Assembly: GCF_003672135.1 (NCBI RefSeq)
Contig: NC_039518.1
Coordinates: 5,397,138 to 5,461,137 of the forward strand
DNA: 64,000 nucleotides
Reading direction: 5' to 3'
Source of the DNA: Ooceraea biroi
Taxonomy: Eukaryota; Arthropoda; Insecta; Hymenoptera; Formicidae
The translations under genes were made by a program, and so were the position numbers. Position 1 is the stretch's first letter. Each line of letters opens with the position of its first letter. The notes under the pieces were generated by a model that saw only the letters and a program-made list of their open reading frames with translations, was not told where the DNA came from and did no database searches. Positions 1 through 9,734 of the stretch are shown one piece after another.

Positions 1-221
1 TAAAGTTCGAGCCTGTCAAGGAGTAAGAAATTCGTACCTCCTCGGCTCTTGCCTCGAGAAATATGCTGGTTGCACGGCGGCAAAGTGCCGGGCGCAGACA
101 AGTAGACGATGTAATTCCACATTTCGCGAAACTTGTACCGCGAGCAGGCGGCTCTGATTCCGTCTAGGATGCGCGAGACGAGTTGTAATTTCTTGGCGAT
201 ACTCGCGAGCAAAGTCCCAGT
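1..221 (-). other. possible unidentified coding exon (open frame running off the window edge)
   Basis: Read on the minus strand, a frame stays open for 73 codons from position 221 to the window edge, preceded by TAG, which could be a splice acceptor. The translation looks protein-like, with segments such as KLQLVSRILDGIRAACSRYK and FREMWNYIVYLSAPGTLPPC. I do not recognise the family. There is no in-frame ATG near the start, the upstream stretch is only weakly pyrimidine-rich, and a second minus-strand frame is also open for about 68 codons because the DNA is GC-rich. Chance openness is therefore a real alternative. Positions 222-444 show nothing further. Confidence 0.2.
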
Positions 222-567
222 CTACGAGGGGCTTTCGATCGCGCGTACGCCGTTAGCCATTTCAGTGTTAGGTTTGTAAACTTGTAAACCCTCGATTACA
301 TTGTAATCTCACAGATGCTCTGTAAGCTTACACGTCTACCATATTAATTCTATGTGTCATTCTTATATACGCACAGAGTTTCAAGTAATTTTCATTTTCT
401 AGTTCAGCAGTAGTGAAAGTTTGTCACCCGCGCAACAAAACTGCTTAAGGGGTGTTCTAGTGTAGCATGTCAGAAAAATCGAATTTTTTTTGGCATATTT
501 TGCAAGTATATGGTATGGAAAATATGTCTGCGAGAAGATTTGCCTGATTCGCAAAATTAACAAAGTA

Positions 568-1853
568 TTGGGTCGTCCGGAAAGTTCGTGCCGATTTTTA
601 ATAGATGGCGTTGGAACATGTTTGAATATATCAATGTTATTGAAAACATACGATTTATATACATATGCTTAAAGGTGACATTTCAACGCATCTTTAGGAA
701 AAAAGTTGTTTCAGATAAATTGATTCGTGTCAGTTTTGTACTCTTTTGAAGATGGAAGAAAACAAAGAACATTTTAGACACTTGATGCTTTTCTATTACC
801 GGAAAGGCAAAAATGCCTCACAAGCAACAAATTCGATATGTTCTGTTTACGGAGAAGGCGCTTTAGCTGAAGGAACCGTACGTAAGTGGTTCGCTAAGTT
901 TAGAGCTGGTGATTTTAACCTTAAAGACCAAGAACGCTCGGGCAGACCCTCTACTACTGATGATGACCAAATCAAGACACTGATCGAGAATAACCCGCGC
1001 TACGCGACACGCGAATTAGCAGAGGTACTGAAAATATCAAAAACCACTGTCCACGATCATGTAGTGAAGCTTGGTTACGTAAGTCGCTATGATGTATGGG
1101 TTCGGCATAATTTGGCCGAAAAAATTTAATGGATCGCATTTCCATCTGCGACTCGCTGTACAAGCGCAACGCAAACGTACCATTTTTGAAGCAATTAGTG
1201 ACGGGTGACGAAAAATGGATCATTTACAACAATGTAGAACGAAAAAGATCCTGGGGTAAGCGAAATAAACCAGCATTAACCACTCCGAAAGCCGGCCTTC
1301 ATCCAAAAAAAGTCATGCTCTGTGTCTGGTGGGATTGGAAAGGAATCCTATATTATGAGCTCCTACCACACAACCAAACGATAAATGCAGATGAGTACTG
1401 CTCGCAACTGGACGAATTAAAGACAGCGATTCAGGAAAAACGTCCAGAACTAGCTAATAGGAAGGGCGTCGTGTTCCATCAGGACAATGCCAGACCTCAT
1501 GTTTCTTTGACTACCCGACAAAAATTGTTGGAGTTTGGCTGGGATGTGCTACCTCACCCACCGTATTCACCAGACATTGCACCTTCAGACTTTCACTTAT
1601 TTAGGTCTTCGCAAAATTCTCTTAGCGGCAAGAACTTCAACTCTTTGATCGACATAAAAAACCACCTTGAGGAGTTTTTCGTCGAGAAACCTAAGAAGCT
1701 CTGGGAGAATGGAATCTTCCAGTTGCGTGAAAGATGGACAAAGGTTGTGAAACAAAACGGTGCATACATAAGTCAATAAATATTGATCGACATAAAAAAA
1801 TGTTGCCTTTGAATTTTCCTTCAAAATCGGCACGAACTTTCCGGACGACCCAA
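568..1853 (+). mobile_element. mariner MarA copy 1 (full length)
   Basis: This is a 1286-bp element flanked by TA (566-567 and 1854-1855). Its inverted terminal repeats begin TTGGGTCGTCCGGAAAGTTC and end with the complement, of about 32 bp. It sits inside the TTAA element at 445-2946, so it arrived later. Two further copies of the same family lie at 17737-19022 and 19027-20311. Confidence 0.95.
746..1779 (+). pseudogene. MarA mariner transposase, frameshifted
   Basis: The gene encodes a DD34D mariner transposase that would bind its terminal repeats and cut and paste the element in the nucleus. Residues 1-127 (746-1129) hold the paired helix-turn-helix region, with the SGRPS linker near residue 68. 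Residues from 1129 onward hold the catalytic domain: VTGDEKWI (first D), HQDNARPH (second D) and YSPDIAPSDFHLF (third D). The two halves are in different frames. One A is missing from the A-run near 1120 (GCCGAAAAAATTTAA), compared with the sister copy at 19027-20311. There is also an L-to-S change in FRSSQNSL. This copy cannot make a full protein unless the ribosome shifts frame. Confidence 0.92.
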
Positions 1854-2037
1854 TAATAGCACCTAATAGAAAATAACCTCTGGCGCGCGCTCGGCGGTTG
1901 GACCGCGCGGCACACAACAGAGCATTGTGTTAGTATTTTAGGTAGGGTCGGAAGATCGTTATTCTTTGAAGGTCGTACATTTGAATTGGAGCCTTTGTAC
2001 AGTACAGGTTACATAGTACAACGAATCTCTAAATTCA

Positions 2038-2355
2038 TTGATTTGGACTTTTGCTCCAAAACATCTCCATGCTGGCGTGAAAGTTGTTGAAATAGCAACA
2101 TTCTTGGCAGTTATAATTTTCAATAAAGGATTTATGCCAATTTTCAAACTTATGAACGTGATGGGAGTTAGTATTGGTCAGCAAGCGGTGATGCACGCAA
2201 ACTCCCGGAACGAAGCTCGTATCACCCGCTCGGAGCGGCGCTCCACTAACTTCTCTCGAGCTCAGAGAATGAATCGCAGGGAAGAGAGATCGGCTCTGCA
2301 GGACTTCTACGAACGAGAGGAATGTCCCCTGTACGGCCCTGGACTAGCCGATTGA
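2038..2355 (+). pseudogene. C-terminal remnant of a Kolobok/Mutator-like transposase
   Basis: This open frame of 105 residues starts FAPKHLHAGVKVVEIATFLA, continues with NVMGVSIG, and ends in a charged arginine/glutamate-rich tail closing with LYGPGLAD. From memory, that pattern (APK near the start, FN-G repeat-like segment, then a charged helix and YGxGIAD just before the stop) is the C-terminus of long insect transposase-like proteins grouped with Mutator-like or Kolobok elements. The location inside a TTAA-flanked element fits Kolobok. The N-terminal and catalytic parts are absent. The family call is recollection, not a search result. Confidence 0.5.
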
Positions 2356-3292
2356 TCGTAAGTAACATTATCTCTATGTAATCAGTATGAAAAACTTTAA
2401 ACGTGTTTTTCTCGAAACCATGTTTTTCAAATTGGTTCCCATGATATCTCAAAAACCAGTTAATCAATTGACTCAGGCTTTTGCACACATCTTCAGTATA
2501 TGTGTGGCTATAGCCCCTACCACAATCAAGTCGAAATATTGTTTTTTGGAATATCTACAGCCCTTCAATGGTGAAAACAAATGGCACAAATCGAAACTTA
2601 ATTTTCTCAATGAAGTCACGTTTTAAATTTTCAACATTTGTTTTTCATTCTGGTACCTGCTATAGCCACACTCATACTAATTAAGAATCTCTTTGGCTTT
2701 TTTGTTTCAGATGAGCAGAACAGCTGAAATCATGGGAACCATGGACCAACTTTTTTTTCATGTTCTTATTTAATATCATGTGCAGCGCTTATTTATAGTT
2801 ATTGTCTAATACAAAAATTTGGAAACATACACCAAATATGTATGAATAGCAGGGAAAACCCTGCCTCAAAAAACCTTATACTTTTTTTAAAAAAATTCAC
2901 CAAAATAACATACAAATTCCGCTTTTACACTAGAATACCCCCTTAAAGTGGATTGCCTTCCTGTCGTCATTGATTCGTCAAGTTTCATCATTGTTCCCTG
3001 CGTCCTGAAGAGGATCTTCGCTTTTGCGGAGGAAACCGGGTCACTGGTGACGTCCCCTACTGTAACTCCCCCTACGAATGACAGCCGCGAGATTTTTGGG
3101 GAGCTCGGGATCATTCGTCGTTTTGATGCGAAAAGGAAAAGGCGCGGGTTGACGCTGGCGGTGGAAGTAGTGGCGGAATTAAAGGACACGAGTCGACCGA
3201 GTTCTTATAATTGGAGAAAGCTTCGATCCCTCTGGGTGTGACGGTAGCTTGGCAACCAAGGAAGACGAGAAAGATGAAGAAGGATGGCACAG

Positions 3293-3345
3293 AGCAGAAG
3301 TAGGACAGAGACAGAGAGAAAGAGAAGAAGAGAGAGAGAGACAGA
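3293..3345. repeat. GA-rich low-complexity tract
   Basis: Imperfect AGAGA/ACAGAG runs are visible. Frames through it are rich in R and E on one strand and L and S on the other, and are not genes. Confidence 0.8.
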
Positions 3346-5297
3346 ATCTCCGATACTCTTTCTTTACTTCTGCTGATCTTCCCCTCCGCAATCACCCCTT
3401 CGTAATTAACCTCCATTATGATTGTTTTCTGTTGCCCGCACCCTGTTTCTCTCCCGTCTTCCTTCTCTCTCTCTTTCGCCGGCGATCCGAGAGAGTAGGA
3501 TAAAGTAGCCGGTTTCCTAGGGGCGCTATAGGGGAGAGCTATCGGTCATAGTTCATTATTGTTATGACAAAAAGCAATGAGCGCATCGTTATTGCCGCCT
3601 CGATCGTTCTCCGAGTCTTACGCTTTTCCTCCCCTCGTGCTCGTTGTCGTTCCCGCCAGTCGACTTTCGAGTGCTCCTACCCTCTAATTATTGCAAACTT
3701 CGTCCCAAGACGCGCCGCGGAATACCGAGGCGGAACGTCGCGGATTTTCGCGACGAATCAAAAGTGAGAGATAATTAGGATTATGACGAATAATTGGGGA
3801 TCGCGCCTAGCCGCTTCAGCGAGCACCAGAGTCTGACGTGCCGTTTGTCTCGCTCGGAGGAAAACCGGTGGCGTTTTCAATAAGATTCTAATTATCGCAA
3901 ACATCCTCGCCTCGTGCGCCACAGCGCGTCGCGACGCGCCGCGTCGCTTCGGGTTTGTATAACTTCCCTCACTTAACTCGGCCCTAAACTCCCGAGGAGC
4001 CCCGGAACTATAATCGGGACGACGCATCCCCCGAGACAATCTCGCGAGATGGCTGATTCCCATTCAAGGAGAACCTGTTTCGCGGATCTGCGCTGTTTAT
4101 TTGACGCGAGAGGATGCGCCGCGCCGATGCTCGATTTATTTTAAACGTTCAAGAAATCATCGTGCTTCGACGTCAATGTAACGCGATTCCGCCACCCCTG
4201 GCTGCCTCTCGTTTTTCGTCGTTAATTATAGTACCAGCAATTATTATCTGTACGAGAATAGACGTGATGTTATTGCGCCACCATGGATCGCTCGATATCG
4301 CGAGTTATAGCCGGGCAGCCGTCGGGAAATTATTGCGATCGCTGCTCGGCGCTAAATGGAGTTAGTTACGCCGCGTTACCAGACACGGCTGAAATGTGTT
4401 TCCAAGAATGCCAATCTTGACGAACAATGGTGATGATGATGTTTCGAGATACGCGGTTCAATCAGGCGGCAGCAATTATCGCCGATAAGCGGCTCACATT
4501 CGAGAAATTATATCGAAACGCCGAGGCAATTAGCAGCGGTCGTGCGCCGTCTACTTATCCACGCTCACGCGTATCTACATCAGTAAGTACGCAGCAACTC
4601 CCTAGTTACTCCCGGCACACTCGTATTATTAGTAGAATCTCTGACGTTGTTAATACGCTTATTTGAGTTTCGGGCGGCACCTTCTAAGAACATCGTCCAA
4701 ATTATCATTCACGTTACTAGATCCTCTTAATTGATACGCAAATCCCGATGCGCCAATCTCGAGATCATTGAAGTAGAGATAACATGAGAGAGAGATGGAA
4801 AATTTGCTACTAATTAATAGACCGATAATTGAGATCGGCGCGTCAGATCCGCGCATATTAATTCACGAATTAACAATTAATAAATTTTGCAGCTCCGACT
4901 CGAGAAATGCACGTCATGGGATCATTCAGAAACCGGAAGCGATGTTGGCTCCGCGAAGTCGCGCAACAAGTCGAGCATCATCCTCCGCGAACGGGCGGGG
5001 TGGCCGGGCAAGCGCCCACGGAAATCTTCCCGCGGAAGGAAGGTGAAGAGGGTCGCCCTTCGGACGAATGGCGTTTCCTATGACAGTCCGCAGCGGTATT
5101 TATTCGTGAAGGGAGGAAGGGACGCGCGGCGCCATTACTATGCAAATAGATTCGGAGTGACACAACGAGAATGGGCTGTACCACGGTTGCACCTAACTGG
5201 CGCCCGTCAGGACACCATTTAATAGTGTAGTTTCGCCTGCATACGCCACCGTGCTCTCCACCACCACCAGCCGCTATCAGCAACCCCCAATACGAGT

Positions 5298-5467
5298 AAT
5301 GAAATTGTCCATGCGCGAACCAACGGGACGCGACGCGACGCGACGGACCTCCGCGATCGAGCGAACATGTCGTTGCGTGCCTTTTGCGCGGCGAACCAGA
5401 TTCGCGAGGATTTGCTGGAATTTCAGGTACACAAATGAGCGCAGGTACGCGCGTACAGTCGCAATGG
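5298..5467 (+). repeat. diverged dispersed repeat, copy 1
   Basis: The stretch from TGAAATTGTCCATGCG to the CAATGGAA near 5466 aligns with 10178-10289. Both share CAGATTCGCGAGGATTTGCT. This copy has about 55 extra bases containing a GACGC run. The two copies are in different reading frames relative to any open frame, so this is an old non-coding duplication. Confidence 0.7.
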
Positions 5468-5829
5468 AAACGCAATATATGGACGGGCGCGATGCCACAG
5501 CCGACCGCGATACGCAAGGTCGAAGTAAACGTAATGATAATATGAGCACTATTAATAGCGGAATTTCCGCCAGCGGCGGCGATAACACCGTTTGGTCCGA
5601 GATAAGGGTGCACGATAAAGGCACAGGAGATTGGCAATTATACAGGGTGTCCCGGGTTTTAACCGACAAACTGCGGGAGCATATTCTACTAGTGGAAATA
5701 AGAAAAAATTCTTATATCGAGTTCGCTTACAAATGCTTCATTACAAAGTTATAAACCAATATTGAAAAGAAATATGAGACAAGTAACAACGGATTTTTTC
5801 ACAAAAATATAAATTATCTACGCAATGAT

Positions 5830-6777
5830 TTAGTGACGCATTTCTAAATGTTGTCCTTGCACATCGATACAAGCTAGACATCGACGTAGTACAGAATTTG
5901 TTACGGTACGACATTTCTGAAAATTTTGTTGCATCTCAGTAACTGAATTAGTAATTCGTTGCTTTAAATCTTCAAGCGAGATTACTTCTGTACCGTAAAC
6001 TTTATTTTTTAAAGTTGCCCATAAATAAAAATCAAGAGGCGTTAAATCGGGCGATCTTGGAGGCCAGAAAACCGGTCCTCCTCGACCAATCCACCTATGA
6101 GCGTAATGTTCGTCTAACCAGTTTCTAACTTGTCTAGCGTAGTGCGATGGACAACCGTCTAACTGTATCCAGCTGTTTTGGCGAAACTGCAGTGGCACAT
6201 TTTCCATCGAAATTGGTAAATCGTTTGATAGGAATCTTCGAAAAGATTCTCCGTTCAATCGGTCAGGTAAAAAGAACGGACCAATAAGCCGGTCATGAAG
6301 CATACCCATCCAAACATTACATCGAAATTCGTGTTGAAAGTTTCTTCGTCTGGTAGTACGTGGATTATTATGAGCCCATACATGGCTATTATGAGAATGA
6401 ATATGCCTCGTCTTGTAAAGGTCGCTTCATCTGTCCATAATATCATTGATGAGAAAGATTGTCCCTTTCTACTGCATTCACATACCAGTTACAAAATTCG
6501 ACTCGTTTCTGATGATCGATTGAAGTCATTCTTGTACAGGTGTGTAATGATATGCGAATCTGTCATCAGCACGCAATGTTCTCGAAATAGTGTTTCGTGA
6601 TATCTGCAGTTGAGCCGAAGCACGTCGAACACTTTGTGTAGGAGTATTATCAAAAAGATTTAAGATTCTTTCCGAGCGTCGTCGGTGTCTTAGAGCTGAA
6701 CGAACATCATCATGTTCATTCATAGGTCGAAATGAACCCAAATTACGTAATTGCAAATGGGCACATGACATAAACAT
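5830..6777 (-). pseudogene. DD41D transposase, DL unit c
   Basis: Read right to left, the frame opens inside the N-terminal domain (MFMSCAHLQLRNLGSF) and lacks the upstream DUF4817-like helix-turn-helix part present at 24693. It then meets a TGA near 6525 that every unit in both arrays shares. A frameshift near 6398 (GAATGAATATG for GAACTGAATATG) splits off the first catalytic segment ILWTDEATF. The rest is intact: IQLDGCPSH (second D) and LTPLDFYLW (third D), with 41 residues between them, and the complete end ...GQHLEMRH. Confidence 0.88.
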
Positions 6778-6833
6778 CTTCGACCTTCCAAATTCTACCC
6801 TATGTTCCGTTGTTACTTATCTCATATTTCTTT

Positions 6834-7742
6834 TCAATATTGGTTTATAACTTTGTAATAAAGCATTTCTAAGCAAACTCGATATAAGAATTTTTTCTTA
6901 TTTCCACTAGTAGTAATTCGTTGCTTTAAATCTTCAAGCGAGATTACTTCTGTACCGTAAACTTTATTTTTTAAAGTTGCCCATAAATAAAAATCAAGAG
7001 GCGTTAAATCGGGCGATCTTGGAGGCCAGAAAACCGGTCCTCCTCGACCAATCCACCTATGAGCGTAATGTTCGTCTAACCAGTTTCTAACTTGTCTAGC
7101 GCAGTGCGATGGACAACCGTCTAACTGTATCCAGCTGTTTTGGCGAAACTGCAGTGGCACATTTTCCATCAAAATTGGTAAATCGTTTGATAGGAATCTT
7201 CGAAAAGATTCTCCGTTCAATCGGTCAGGTAAAAAGAACGGACCAATAAGCCGGTCATGAAGCATACCCATCCAAACATTACATCGAAATTCGTGTTGAA
7301 AGTTTCTTCGTCTGGTAGTATGTGGATTATTATGAGCCCATACATGGCTATTATGAGAACTGAATATGCCTCGTCTTGTAAAGGTCGCTTCATCTGTCCA
7401 TAGTATCATTGATGAGGAAAGATTGTCCCTTTCTACTGCATTCACATACCAGTTACAAAATTCGACTCGTTTCTGATGATCGATTGGAAGTCATTCTTGT
7501 ACAGGTGTGTAATGATATGCGAATCTGTCATCAGTACGCAATGTTCTCGAAATAGTGTTTCGTGATATCTGCAGTTGAGCCGAAGCACGTCGAACACTTT
7601 GTGTAGGAGTATTATCAAAAAGATTTAAGATTCTTTCCGAGCGTCGTCGGTGTCTTAGAGCTGAACGAACATCATCATGTTCATTCATAGGTCGAAATGA
7701 ACCCAAATTACGTAATTGCAAATGGGCACATGACATAAACAT
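6834..7742 (-). pseudogene. DD41D transposase, DL unit b
   Basis: The N-terminal part (7742-7491) and catalytic part (7445-6907) lie in one frame, interrupted only by the shared TGA near 7490. All three catalytic D residues are present. The normal C-terminus is replaced after QRIT by TSGNKKKFLYR, which is terminal-repeat sequence of the next unit read as protein down to a stop at 6834. Confidence 0.88.
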
Positions 7743-7798
7743 CTTCGACCTTCCAAATTCTACCCTATGTTCCGTTGTTACTTATCTCATATTTCTTT

Positions 7799-8368
7799 TC
7801 AATATTGGTTTATAACTTTGTAATAAAGCATTTCTAAGCAAACTCGATATAAGAATTTTTTCTTATTTCCACTAGTAGTAATTCGTTGCTTTAAATCTTC
7901 AAGCGAGATTACTTCTGTACCGTAAACTTTATTTTTTAAAGTTGCCCATAAATAAAAATCAAGAGGCGTTAAATCGGGCGATCTTGGAGGCCAGAAAACC
8001 GGTCCTCCTCGACCAATCCACCTATGAGCGTAATGTTCGTCTAACCAGTTTCTAACTTGTCTAGCGTAGTGCGATGGACAACCGTCTAACTGTATCCAGC
8101 TGTTTTGGCGAAACTGCAGTGGCACATTTTCCATCGAAATTGGTAAATCGTTTGATAGGAATCTTCGAAAAGATTCTCCGTTCAATCGGTCAGGTAAAAA
8201 GAACGGACCAATAAGCCGGTCATGAAGCATACCCATCCAAACATTACATCGAAATTCGTGTTGAAAGTTTCTTCGTCTGGTAGTATGTGGATTATTATGA
8301 GCCCATACATGGCTATTATGAGAATTGAATATGCCTCGTCTTGTAAAGGTCGCTTCATCTGTCCATAA
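7799..8368 (-). pseudogene. DD41D transposase, DL unit a, truncated by a mariner insertion
   Basis: Only the catalytic region from ILWTDEATF onward remains, because MarIII entered at the TA of the preceding codons. The segment that should follow on the far side (9660-9680) runs for only about 20 bases before joining outer terminal repeat. The N-terminal domain was therefore lost by deletion. The C-terminus has the same TSGNKKKFLYR tail as unit b. Confidence 0.85.
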
Positions 8369-8370
8369 TA

Positions 8371-9657
8371 TTGGGTTGTTCGGAAAGTTATTTCGTTTTT
8401 TCAAGGAAAAATGAAAGGCGGTTTTTTCATATTTAGAATAAATTTTATTCAGTGATGTATTGGCCATTTTGTTCCACTACCTTTCGCCATCTTTCTGGCA
8501 ACTTTAAGATTCCACGCTCATAGAAGTTCTTCTCCTTATTGACAAAAAATTGAAGCAAGTGATTTTTTATGCCTTCATTTGAATCGAAGTTTACATTGTT
8601 CAAAGAACTTTGTAGAGACCGGAACAAATGGTAATCGGATGGTGCCAGATCAGGAGAGTATGGTGAGTGTGGTAGCACATCCCATCCAAGCTGTAAAAGC
8701 TTCTGGCGAGTGACCAAACTTGTGTGTAGTCTGGCATTGTCGTGATGGAATACGACACCTTTCCTATTTGCCAATTCCGGTCGCTTCTGCTTGATGGCAG
8801 CATCCAATTCATCCAGCTGACGACAATACACTTTCGAATCAATCGTCTGGTTGCTTGGTAGTAGCTCGAAAAATACGATTCCCTTCCAATCCCACCATAC
8901 AGAAAGCATCATCTTCTTTTGATGAATATCTGCCTTGGATGTCGATTGAGCAGGTTCATCTTGCCTGGACCATGATCGTTTTCGCTTAACATTGTTGTAA
9001 ACAATCCATTTTTCATCTCCAGTTATGATTCGCTTCAAAAATGGTTCATTTTCTTCACGTTTCAACAATGAATCGCAGATGGTAATGCGTCGAATCAAGT
9101 CAATTTCCTTTAAATTGTGTGGAACCCAAATATTGAGCTTTGAAACGAATCCAAGGCGTTTCAAATGATCGTAAACGGTCGAATTCGATAAATTTAACTT
9201 TTCAGCAATTTCGCGTGTTGTTATGCGACGGTTTGCATCCACCAGAGCCTTTATTTTCCGTCACCAGCTTTAATTGGCCGACCTGAACGTGATGCATCTT
9301 TCAAATCGAAATTTCCAGTACGAAATTTCGAAAACCAATTCTGACACTGACGTTCACTCAATACATCTTCTCCGTACACGGCACACAATTTTTTTCTCGC
9401 TTGCACTGCATTTTTACCCTTTCGGTAGTAAAAAAGCAAAATATTACGAAAATGCTCACTTTGATTTTCCATGTTTGATGTGATGCCAAAGAAAAATTAC
9501 TTGACAGATCGCAACACAATAAGATACTAAATGACGTCTGAAATGTCAGTTGTCAAAATATAAAACGAATTTGCCGCTTTGAGTAAAGTTAAGTATCGAG
9601 GAACGCGACTAACGACATCTCTTTGTGAAAAACGAAATTACTTTCCGAACAACCCAA
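8371..9657 (-). mobile_element. mariner MarIII copy 1 (full length, nested)
   Basis: This 1287-bp element is flanked by TA (8369-8370 and 9658-9659). Its inverted ends begin TTGGGTTGTTCGGAAAGT. The sequence on either side, GTCCATAATA and TATCATTGATGAG, rejoins to give normal DD41D coding sequence, proving insertion into that element. A second copy is at 48268-49542. Confidence 0.95.
8445..9472 (-). pseudogene. MarIII mariner transposase, frameshifted
   Basis: The N-terminal helix-turn-helix part (9472-9251, MENQSEHFRNILLFYYRKGK...) ends at a premature stop after AGDGK. One A is missing from the following A-run (GGAAAATAAAG), so the remaining 265 codons (9242-8445) are one frame off. The catalytic part has TGDEKWIVYNN, HHDNARLH (the usual P is L) and YSPDLAPSDYHLF, spaced as DD34D. 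The copy at 48268 has the identical A-run defect, so the lesion predates at least one of the two insertions, or it recurs. Confidence 0.92.
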
Positions 9658-9734
9658 TATCATTGATGAGAAAAGATTTCCACTAGTAGAATATGCTCCC
9701 GCAGTTTGTCGGTTAAAACCCGGGACACCCTGTA

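Larger units (their letters stand above)
445..2946 (+). mobile_element. TTAA-flanked DNA transposon (Kolobok-like), internally deleted, interrupted by a mariner
   Basis: Both edges carry TTAA (445-448 and 2943-2946). The ends are inverted: GGGGTGTTCTAGTG at 449 matches the reverse complement of CACTAGAATACCCCC ending at 2942. TTAA duplication is known for piggyBac and Kolobok. The coding remnant inside (2038-2355) resembles the Kolobok/Mutator-like transposase group rather than piggyBac. Without the nested mariner the element is about 1.2 kb, too short for an autonomous copy, so it is an internally deleted derivative. The stretch 2356-2942 is AT-rich 3' sequence with no frame I can defend. 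Confidence 0.65.
2947..5640. other. single-copy-looking DNA without a recognisable gene
   Basis: The region mixes GC-rich and AT-rich stretches. The open frames are short, overlap on both strands and have no recognisable domains. A purine-rich microsatellite lies at about 3293-3345. A segment at 5298-5467 recurs in diverged form at 10178-10289. I see no tRNA or splice-bounded coding exon. Confidence 0.5.
5641..9734 (-). mobile_element. array DL: three tandem units of a DD41D mariner-like element
   Basis: The array has TA at both edges (5641-5642 and 9733-9734) and outer ends reading CAGGGTGTCCCGGG and its complement. The 150-bp terminal inverted repeat is complete at the left (5643-5792). 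At the right only the outermost part survives (about 9680-9732). Unit c (5643-about 6906) keeps the full C-terminus and 3' repeat. Unit b (about 6907-7874) and unit a (about 7875-9732) lack them. At both internal junctions the coding sequence stops at ...CAACGAATTAC and passes straight into CTAGTGGAAATAAG, which is subterminal repeat sequence. Unit a is split by mariner MarIII (8371-9657) and has lost its N-terminal part. Confidence 0.9.
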
